Below are positions 56,850 through 64,000 of a DNA stretch of 64,000 nt, in pieces (positions within the stretch are counted from its first letter, which is position 1; the number at the start of each line of letters is the position of its first letter). The notes beneath the pieces are model-generated. The model had not been told where the DNA came from. It searched no databases and saw only the letters and a program-made list of their open reading frames with translations. Source of the stretch: Macrocybe gigantea (lineage: Eukaryota; Basidiomycota; Agaricomycetes; Agaricales; Callistosporiaceae); NCBI GenBank assembly GCA_011319805.1, contig SJRY01000266.1, positions 1 through 64,000 on the forward strand. The letters run 5' to 3'. The translations under genes and the position numbers were made by a program.

Positions 56850-59800
56850 GCGATTTTTGGTCTTCTTCCCTCTTGTCGTGATCCTTTTATCCTGGTTCGC
56901 AGTCTTCTTTAGGAAGTGGTCTAGAGCTTGCTGTGCATTCCCCAGTTCCTTCTCTTTGATCCATGTGTTCTCTTCGTGTCCGTATCTTTCCATTTGACCA
57001 GGAATAGTGTCCCCTCCCTTGTTTCTTCCTTTTTAGAATCTCTTCTATCTCGTACTCTTCTTCATCATTTATGATTTCAGGGGGTAGTGGTGATGGTCAC
57101 TCTTGTATCTTGAAACGGGGTCCTTTGTAAGGCATGAGCAGTGTTTCATTGAACACGGGGTGTATCAGCTGCCATGATGCTGGGAGTTCCAGGCGATATG
57201 CCAAGGCTCCTTTCTTTTCAACCACCTTGAATGGTCCGTATCGGAGTGCCGATAACTTCTTTGATGGTCAATTGACTGTGATATTGGTGGCTTCTAGCCA
57301 TACTCTATCTCCTTTCTTGTATTCACGGGTGGGTTTTCGTCTCGCATCGTAATTGTCTTTGGCTCATGTTTGTGCATATTGCAGTGCGGCATTTGCTTCC
57401 TTTCGTATTTGGTTCATTCTTTTGACGAAGTCTTTTGCTGTGGGGTTATTCCCTTCTGTCGTCTGTGGCTCTCCCTTCCAGGGGTGCATTCCATAGTTGA
57501 GGTAGAATGGTGTCTCCTTCATTCCCTGGTGTGCTTTGTCATTGTATTGGTACTCTGCGATTGCTATCCATTCTGCCCAATCGTCCTGTAAGTTGTTTGT
57601 GAAGCTTCTGAGGAAGGCTTTCGTTTCTTGGTGGGATCACTCCGCTTGTCCATCTGTCTGTGGGTGATAGGCCGTTGATAGATTTTGCTTTGTTCCGAGT
57701 AATTTTAGAAGTGCTGTCATGAATCGTGCTGCGAACTGGGGTCCTCGATCACTGATGATCTTTCATGGGATTCCATGAAGCCACCACACGTTGTCTTGGT
57801 ATAGTCGTGCGAGACCTTCTGCTGTGAGTTCGGTCTTTGTGGGAACTAGGTAGATCATCTTGGTCAGGCAGTCTGTGACTGCAGCGATGGCATTAAAGCC
57901 ATTCGAGCTGGATAGCGGTCCTATGAGATCTACTCCGATATCTTCCCATGGTTGCTGTGGGACTTCGTGCGGGTGCAGGGGTGTGTGTTTCTTTTGTCGG
58001 ATGATTTTGTTTTGCTGACATGTTTCGCATCCATTGACATACTTCTTGATGTCTGTTAGCATTGATGGCCACCAATAGGTGCAGCTTATGAGCTCGTGCA
58101 TGCGGTATTGCCCTGGGTGTCCTCCGATGGGTGTGTCGTGGTGTTCAAACATAATGTTTTCCTTCAGTTTGTTGTCTGGAGGAACGTAGATTTTTCCTCC
58201 TACGTATACGATGTGGTCGTCTTCTGTGAACCAGTATGGTTTTTCCTTCAGTCCTGTTGTTACGATTGTCTCCCTTCATGTGCATTGTCGAATTTGTTCT
58301 ATCCTTGAGGATTCGATCATTGTGATTCCTCTTGTTTGTATTGTTTTGTTATTTTCTGCTTCTTCTTTCCGTGGGTGTTCATCCTCGAACATCATAAATT
58401 CGAAGTCTCGTTCATTATTTTCTTCCAGATGTCGAATGAATGCTGCTTCTTTGATCATTTGTATGTTGTCCTTCTCTGCTAGGTTTTCTTCATATCCTGC
58501 CATCTGTGACAGGACATCCGCTTTTCCATTCGCCTTTCCTAGTACGTGTCGTAGTTCGTAGTCGTATTCTTGTAATTTCAGGTACCAGCCAATCTGTCTC
58601 AAATTGAGTCGCTGCGGCTTCCGGAAGTATGATAGGTTTTTGTAATCTGTCAATATTTCGAACTTCTCTCGAGCTTCGAGGAGGTATTGTCTCCATGTCT
58701 TTAGTGCGACCATTATCGCAAGAAGTTCCTTGTCATAGATTTCATAGTTTTGTTCCGCTGGGGTCATGCATCTCGAAATGAATGTGATCGGATGCCATAG
58801 TCCTTTCTGCTGTTGTGATAGTACCGCTCCAATGGCATATCCTGAGGCGTCCGTTTCGACTCGGAATTTTCCTTCTGTCTGTGGTGTTACAGACGTCGCT
58901 CAAAGGACCATTCATTTTCCTATCTTATCTTTCCCACATCCCTTATCTCCCCCGTCATGCTGCGCAGCGTGCAGCCATCGAGTCATCCCACTTTCCTAGT
59001 CATTCTGAGTCATCTCCTTCCAGTCTTACTCATCCGCAGTCCACAGCATTGCGCAGCCCATGGTCCGTGCTCGAGTACTGTAGTGTATATAAGGATCCCA
59101 GATGTACCAGTAATGCTAGGCTTAATATTCCTTTTGCCATCATCTCAAGACCACTCTCGCACTTAGTCTGCCCGAGTCCTTCTGAGATTCATCTAGCCTC
59201 ACATGTGGTAGTGCTAGAATGGGTGCTGAGGTTATATGTCGGATCAGTTCTTTGAAAGTGCCTTGTTGCTTGTCTGTCCACTGGAATGTTTTGTTTCCAG
59301 TCAACTCCATCAGGGGTTTAGCGACCTTTGCCTATCCCTTGATGAATCGTCGGTAAAAGTTCGTGAATCCCAAGAACTTTTGTAGTTCTTTCTTCGTCTT
59401 TGGGGTTGGCCAGGATTGTACGGCTGTAATCTTTTCTGGTTCCATTTCTACCTTCCTTCTCTATGATGTATCCTAGTACTGGGACTTTCGATGATTCCCA
59501 GACGCATTTCGGTCCTTTGATGAATAGGTCGTTCTTGTTCAGTATTTCCATGACTTCTATGTGTTCTTTTGGAGTTCCTCTCGTGTTCGTCTGATGGTTA
59601 TGATGTCGTCCATATAGATTATTGCACACTCTTCTTCGTATTTGGTCTTGGAAGAGGCTCACCATCATTCGGCTAAAAGTGGCTGGTGCGTTGCACTGCC
59701 CAAAATACATACTGTCGGTTCGAAGAGTCCTCTTGCTGTTAGGAAGGCTGCCTTCCATTCGTCCCCTTTCCGGATGCGCACGTTATTATATCCCAGATGA

Positions 59801-60889
59801 TATTGATCTTGCTAAAGTACTTTGCTCCTTGTAGTATGTCAAGGAGCTCACTGATGCGTGGTAGTGGGAACTTGTCTTTGACCGTATATTTGTTTATCTC
59901 CCGGTAGTCTTGGATGAGTTGTTTGCTTCCATCCTTCTTGTTGCGAAAGAAGCAGGGTGCTGCGTAAGGTTTCGATGGGCGTATTTTTCCTGTTCGTAAT
60001 CCTTCTTCGAAAAGGCATCTAGTTCCTCTAGTCTTTCTGTGTCATCGGATAGACCTTGCTCGGTATCGTTTTGGGTGCATCCTTCGTTAAGTTTATTTCA
60101 TGGTCCCATTCTTTGTGGTCTGGTAAGCGATCAAAGTTCTTCTCCTTGAAGAGGTGTTTGAATCTGATCAGATATGGGGGTATCTGGGTTCCTGTCTTGT
60201 CGCTGGCTGTGGTTTTCATGATTCAGCCACCTTCTGTATCTTAATCGTCTGGTGGTTTATTTTGCACGTTTTAGGGCATCTGTCGAAGACAACTTCTCCT
60301 GTCCTCCATTTGATTGTTGGGTTGTGGTAGACAAGCCAGTCATGTCCTAGTAGCATGTCGGTTTTCCGATGAGTACGATGGCTTCCATGTGCTCCTTGTG
60401 TCCTTTAATGTCGATGTGGACCTCCGCTACTCGGTCTGCTGTTTTCTGGCGGTTGGGTGATCCGTCTGCATTTATGATGGGAATCTTCTTGATTCGTCGT
60501 GTCTTCAGTCCTGTTTTGCTACTATCGCGTGTTGATGCAGGTCCTATCTGCTCCCTATCGACTTCCGGTGTTATCATTGTGATTCCTTTTCGCGTTCGTA
60601 TTCTTGCTGGTACTGCGAGTTCTTTCCTCTTTGGTGGTTTGTCCCCTTGGATGGTTTTCCTTGGTGCTTCAGATCGCTTGGTGGGAATGGTGTATTTCAG
60701 AGTATGGGATGATCTACATCCGGTATCGAAGCGAGTCTGTTTCAGTTGTATGGGTCGCGATTTAGCACCTCCTAGTCGGACCCTTCGGCAAAACCCTCTT
60801 TGTCGAGCTTTCTTCATCCTTGTCTTCTTTGTCCTCTCCTTCTTCTTCTTTCACTTCTCTGACCCGGGATTTTCCTTTCTTCTTCTTCT
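56850..60889 (-). pseudogene. Degenerate pol: protease, RT, RNase H, integrase, chromodomain-like
   Basis: Read on the minus strand. Protease-linker region (60220-60880) with MLLGHDWLVYHNPTIKWRTG. RT (about 59400-60130) with IPSKVYPMTQKD, YAAPCFFRNKKDGSKQLIQD and KDKFPLPRISELLDILQGAK, then broken frames. Solo LTR at 58885-59203. RNase H (58276-58884) VETDASGYAIGAVLSQ, YEIYDKELLAIMVALKTWRQ, FEILTDYKNLSYF. Integrase: HHCC zinc part HDTPIGGHPGQYRMHEL...CETCQQNK, core GVDLIGPLSSSNGF, then [32 protein letters not shown] and NDKAHQGMKETPFYLNYG. Tail: VWLEATNI, YGPFKVVEKKGALAYRLELP and YEIEEILKRKKQGRGHY, which looks like a chromodomain start. Several stops are TGA where CGA (Arg) is expected, e.g. 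57763-57765 and 57637-57639. Confidence 0.85.
58885..59203 (+). repeat. Solo LTR of the same family inserted in pol, opposite orientation
   Basis: 319 bp. Relative to the host element's two LTRs it is the reverse complement, starting TGTTACAGACG and ending AGCCTCACA. It is flanked by TGTGG on both sides (58880-58884 and 59204-59208), a 5-bp target duplication, so it inserted as a separate element and then lost its interior by LTR recombination. It breaks the RT-RNase H junction. Confidence 0.92.
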
Positions 60890-62458
60890 TGCAGTTTCGT
60901 GCATAGTGTCCCTTTAAGCCACAGTTGAAACATGTGACATTTGCTGCTCCTTTTCGTGGTTCTGGGCAGTTTCATGAGAGGTGTCCTGGTTTATTGCAGT
61001 TGAAGCAGTTGTTGCTTCGTACTTTGTCGACTTCCATGGCCTGTCCTGCTCCTCGGCTTGGATTTCCGGCCTTGCGCTGATTGCTTGTGAATTCTCCTCT
61101 CATCACATTTCTGTGTTCATCGATGTTTCGTCCAATCGCTCGAACTGTCTTGATATATTCATCTCCATCTGTTGGAAGTGTGGAGATCGAGTGTACGGCT
61201 TCTGCTGTCCTTCGGTTTAAGCTCTTCTCGAGTAGGAAACGAGGGCTGTTCCTGTCATTCCTGCTTTCCCTGCGAGGTCTACGAATTCATCCAGAAATTC
61301 GTCGATGGGTCGGTTTCCTGTCTGATATTGAATAGTTTGCTTCCTGCTTGTGATGGCGACATGACGTTGCTGAATCGTGTCTCTATCTTGGTTATGAAGT
61401 CGGCCCATGTGCTTTGGTTGGTAGTGGTGTCGATCTTCTTTGACGCCCAGTGGGCTCCGGGTCCGTCGGTCATTCTAGACAGGACCGCTCCAATCTTCTG
61501 TGTATCCGTGAGGTCTCCATGTGTGGTTATGTAGAGTTTCATCTTCCTCCACCAAATATCGAAGGACATTCGATCTCCTGTAAAGGATTTCGGGTCGGTG
61601 ATGATTCCCTTGTATTCTGTCATCATCCTTTGGGGGTTTCTTCGTCGTTCTCTTGGTCTTGGCTTTCCTGTTCCTGGATCTGTTGTTCTTGGGTCTGCTG
61701 TGCTTGTACTTGGGCTTGCTGTTCTTGGAGCTGTTTCTGTCTTCGCTCCTCTCTCTGTTCTTTCCAGTAGTCTAGGTTGACTCCTGCGATTCTACAAGCT
61801 TGTTCAAAATCAGCCCACTCTGCGGCGGTCGGTCTGTTTGTCTTTGGTAATCCTTTTCGCTCCCTCCACTGATAGTATTCATCCCAGTCACTGTTGCTTA
61901 CTTTCGCCACGGTGGTGCGATTCTTTTCTTATGCAGTGCTTCGGCGGATTGGTCCTCTGAAGGGGTTCGGCGGTTTCGTTCCTGTGTGTCCTTGACCTGG
62001 TATCGTTCTCATTGGTTCTGTCGTACGCTCTGTGCGTTGTGCCCTCTCTGTATCAGTATGTCTTCCTCCTGTGTTCGGCGATTATAGTTCTCGATCTGTT
62101 GTCGCCTAAAGTCTCGGGCTTGTATTCGTTCTTCTCTCGTTTTCTTGCGGATGGGTTCGTCCTCTTCTTCGGCAAGAAGATTCTGGTCTGACCACAGCTC
62201 TTCTGGGCTTATCCTGTATTCTCCTTCTAGGAAGAGTTCTGCAATGAGTTGTGCTGCTCCCTCGCTGAGGATCTCAGTGGGTTCATCTGTGGTGGTGAAG
62301 GCAAACTCTCTCAGAAATGCCTGTTCTTCGTCGTCGCTACTTGGTGTAGGCGTGTGCTCTCTCTTTCGTTTGTTTGGATTGCTGGTGTCTCTGCAGGTGG
62401 CGTGGACTGTCTCTGCGAATGGCGTGGACTGCAATGCCTGGTCTACTCTCTGAGCCAA
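60890..62458 (-). pseudogene. Degenerate gag with two CCHC zinc knuckles
   Basis: Three open pieces on the minus strand. 62009-62458: MAQRVDQALQSTPFAET, acidic, with NKRKREHTPTPSSDDEE. 61623-61910: Gln/Glu-rich coiled coil, ending at a TGA that overlaps the ATG of the next piece. 61279-61626: SFTGDRMSFDIWWRKMKLYI and KIETRFSNVMSP, the gag helical core. Near the end two zinc knuckles: NCFNCNKPGHLS*NC (61010-60970, with a stop where Arg or Trp would be) and CFNCGLKGHYARNC (about 60895-60936). The knuckles mark it as nucleocapsid. Confidence 0.75.
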
Positions 62459-62589
62459 GTGCTCTCGTCGCTCGTGCTAGTGCTCGCTGGGTCAGCGACT
62501 GCTTGTTGTCGAATGTTGATCAAGTCTTTGATAAAGCATGACGTGGTGTGTGTGTGAGTCTGAGCGAGTCTCGACGAGGCTTAATATCT

Positions 62590-62908
62590 TGTTAGGCTAG
62601 ATGAATCTCAGAAGGACTCGGGCAGACTAAGTGTGAGAGTGGTCTTGAGATGATGGCAAAAGGAATATTAAGCCTAGCGTTACTGGTACATCTGGGAGTC
62701 CTTATATACACTACAGTACTCGAGCATGGACCATGGGCTGCGCAATGCTGTGGACTGCGGATGAGTAAGACTGGAAGGAGATGACTCAGAATGACTAGGG
62801 AAGTGGGATGACTCAATGGCTGTGCACTGCGCAGCATGACGGGGGAGATAAGGGATGTGGGAAAGATAAGATAGGAAATGAATGGTCCTTTGAGCGATGT
62901 CTGTAACA
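62590..62908 (-). repeat. LTR (5' LTR in the sense of transcription)
   Basis: 319 bp, TGTTAGGCTAG... to ...CTGTAACA; partner of 56090-56409, followed by the target duplication AATAC at 62909-62913. It carries the same TATATAAG-type box, which would drive transcription toward lower coordinates. Confidence 0.93.
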
Positions 62909-63132
62909 AATACCTTTGTCGTCGATGAGACGGTTTGTGATTTCGCAGACACATCTGAGTCGTTGATCTGACATGATGTTTAAGCTTCACAATTCGTTCT
63001 CTGCGCTTTATTGATGCATACATCAAGGGCCTAAACAGTCGCCAAGCAGCCTGGGCTGCTAGGAAGTATCGCGGACATCGTGTACTTCCTGAATCCATCA
63101 TGGATGAGCTCGAGGAAGCTCAGATCTTTTGA

Positions 63133-63455
63133 TACCATCCTTTTATAATCACTCATTCACATTTTATTCAGCTTAATCCTCATCTACATATCCCAGGTTA
63201 ATTCTACAGTAGATATTTCATGATGCATACATCGAGTGTAGTGTATTGTGTACAGTTTACCATAGTCAGATAACAAAAGTCTATGTACATGTGCAGTTTT
63301 CATTCGTTGGACTGATCCTTTCTGAGACATAAACTAGATATATAATCCAACAATTCTCCTAAAAAAAAACCAGTGATATCAATGTCCTTCCATTCCATCG
63401 CATCGTTTTCCTGGTCCTCAGTCCCGTTTTGGCCGCTTGTGTCACGAAAAGTCAC
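63133..63455. other. 3' non-coding part of the DDE transposon
   Basis: AT-rich sequence between the transposase stop and the right inverted repeat. No ORF of note. Confidence 0.5.
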
Positions 63456-63495
63456 GGCACGTGACGTTAGTTGGATATGAGTGTCTTCTACCTTA
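63456..63495 (-). repeat. Right terminal inverted repeat of the DDE transposon
   Basis: Exact reverse complement of 53641-53680, ending in the flanking TA. Confidence 0.92.
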
Positions 63496-63498
63496 CAC

Positions 63499-63851
63499 GT
63501 ACTGTAGTTGGATGTATGGAGGCAACGGTGACGGGTAACGGTAGCCCCGTTGCGTTGCCAAAATACGGTCGTGTAACGGATAACGGAAGGGCTGTTGCCT
63601 AGTAAAAAACGTGACAAGAAGTGGCCGAAAATCTGATTTTTTTTTATACCCGTACTGTAGATTTAGACGTGTCTACTCCTCTGATTACATTTCAAATTTG
63701 TTCCAACGTTGGAGCATGACCTACGGCCTGGCTGCCACCGTTGCTTAAATTGACAACAGTAACGGATCACACCCCGCCCGTTGCCTAACCTGCGCAAAAA
63801 TTTCCTGTCACGGTCCAACCGGCCGTTGCCTCCATACATCCAGCTACAGTA
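63499..63851. mobile_element. MITE with 27-bp terminal inverted repeats and TA flanks
   Basis: 353 bp. The left end is TA then CTGTAGTTGGATGTATGGAG and on to CAACGG (to 63527). The right end 63823-63851 is its reverse complement with a single mismatch, followed by TA. TA flanks and the lack of a coding ORF fit a Tc1/mariner-type MITE. The interior is rich in CCGTTGCC and GGTAACGG pieces that can pair with each other. It is a different family from the adjacent DDE element, whose repeats start AGGTAGAAG. Confidence 0.8.
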
Positions 63852-63899
63852 TTTCTTCTCTCGAAAATACATACGTGACAATAACAATATTCGCGTGTC

Positions 63900-64000
63900 C
63901 TAGTTGATACCCTCGTATTTCTCCAAGCTCCTGAGAAGCGCTTCCCATCTGCCTTCATGCCACGTCTTGATGTCCTCCCATTCCGGACTTTCTTCGCCCC
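63900..64000 (-). CDS. Glutathione S-transferase, copy 3 (C-terminal part, runs off the window)
   Basis: The minus strand reads GEESPEWEDIKTWHEGRWEA then LLRSLEKYEGIN and a stop at 63900-63902. It aligns with the C-termini of GST1 (GEESAEWKDMKTWHDGRWEA) and GST2. The rest of the gene lies beyond the right edge. Third member of the tandem GST array, separated from GST2 by 10.7 kb that is mostly transposons. Confidence 0.85.
   Translation of the reverse strand, partial: GEESPEWEDIKTWHEGRWEALLRSLEKYEGIN

Larger units (their letters stand above)
56090..62908 (-). mobile_element. Ty3/gypsy LTR retrotransposon (chromovirus-like), 6.8 kb, minus orientation
   Basis: Bounded by two 319-320 bp LTRs that begin TG and end CA in either reading (TGTTA...TAACA), with a 5-bp target duplication. 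Internal genes run on the minus strand in the order gag, protease, reverse transcriptase, RNase H, integrase, chromodomain-like tail, which is the Ty3/gypsy order. The coding parts contain several stops and frameshifts plus an inserted solo LTR, so the element is dead. It sits inside a transposase gene. No clear tRNA-complementary primer site follows the 5' LTR, so self-priming as in Tf1/sushi elements is possible but not shown. Confidence 0.92.
53917..63132 (+). pseudogene. DDE transposase, degenerate and interrupted by the LTR retrotransposon
   Basis: Starts at the ATG at 53917 with a basic N-terminus (MPPRRKATVARESNAKKARQ) and continues through acidic and helix-turn-helix-like parts (DIVLHLQELGKDITAQKLVE; TAVRYLRILGYRFEAPKKGQ). 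Catalytic motifs: WFHDETIFYAHDRR (about 55200), FIYDNAPNH (about 55495) and LNFIEQCWG (about 55980), the usual D-D-E trio of IS630/Tc1-like enzymes. In-frame stops at 54501, 54801 and 54986 each read TGA where Arg (CGA) would fit. A frameshift lies near 55840. The frame runs into the LTR at 56089 and resumes after 62909: the joined text AAI|PLSSMRRFV, then RFIDAYIKGLNSRQAAWAAR and KYRGHRVLPESIMDELEEAQ, ends at 63130-63132. This shows the insertion point inside the gene. Confidence 0.88.
53641..63495 (+). mobile_element. TA-flanked DDE transposon (IS630-Tc1-mariner type), split by an LTR element
   Basis: The two ends are perfect inverted copies over 40 nt: 53641-53680 begins TAAGGTAGAAGACACTCATA, and its reverse complement ends at 63495. 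The outermost TA on each side fits a TA target-site duplication, leaving 38-bp inverted repeats. Inside is one transposase gene in plus orientation with the DDE signature. Without the retrotransposon (6,819 bp plus a 5-bp duplication) the element is about 3 kb. Three CGA-to-TGA-type stop codons and a frameshift in the transposase mean it is no longer autonomous. Confidence 0.88.

Noticed and set aside
56180..63101. Similar ORFs in all three LTR copies (56180-56413, 58815-59255, 62592-63101)
   Set aside because: They are translations of LTR sequence and appear identically in each copy. The repeat explains them.
1..64000. C-rich or repeated blocks that might suggest a CRISPR array or bacterial transfer
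   Set aside because: No spaced direct repeats are present. All recognised genes have spliceosomal introns and fungal families.

Overview
The window reads as nuclear DNA of a mushroom-forming basidiomycete (Agaricomycetes). Genes on both strands are cut by many short introns (about 50-60 nt). Several families are typical of that group: a FunK1-type kinase, an orsellinate-type non-reducing PKS, GSTFuA-like glutathione transferases, a CHAT-TPR protein and a membrane-WD40 fusion. There are no operons or bacterial signals.

Layout. 0.7-3.8 kb: two unrecognised minus-strand genes. 5.3-9.3 kb: two tandem zinc-free MDR oxidoreductase genes (+). 9.5-11.7 kb: a FunK1-like kinase without the catalytic loop residues (-). 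13.1-15.7 kb: a DUF2235 alpha/beta hydrolase (+). 16.5-23.3 kb: a non-reducing PKS, SAT-KS-MAT-PT-ACP-ACP-TE (-). 23.3-29.2 kb: gene-poor. 29.2-31.8 kb: a transcription factor with two C2H2-type fingers plus a Zn2Cys6 cluster (+). 32.8-33.5 kb: a GFA/Mss4-like zinc protein (-). 36.0 kb: a U2 spliceosomal snRNA gene with its own TATA box (+). 36.8-40.4 kb: a kinesin-7-type motor (-). 41.2-45.4 kb: a membrane-WD40 gene (+). 45.5-46.1 kb: a small protein with an ExK motif (-). 46.4-50.1 kb: a TPR-CHAT protease (-). 50.8-64 kb: three GST genes (-), the last cut by the window end.

Between GST2 and GST3 lies a nested transposon block. A TA-flanked DDE (IS630-Tc1-mariner-type) element has 40-nt perfect terminal repeats (53641-63495). 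Its transposase gene is split by a 6.8-kb Ty3/gypsy LTR retrotransposon (56090-62908, target duplication AATAC). That element carries an inverted solo LTR of its own family (58885-59203, target duplication TGTGG). A separate 353-bp TA-flanked MITE follows 3 bp after the DDE element.

How the genes may work together is inference. The PKS, the transcription factor about 6 kb upstream, the two reductases and the GSTs would suit aromatic polyketide and xenobiotic chemistry. The membrane-WD40, ExK and CHAT-TPR genes form a compact neighbourhood that could be a signalling or cell-death locus.

Many reading frames carry single-base deletions relative to an obviously continuous protein. Either this is real decay or the assembly has residual deletion errors; the sequence alone does not fully decide. 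The 5' ends of several genes are uncertain because introns obscure them.
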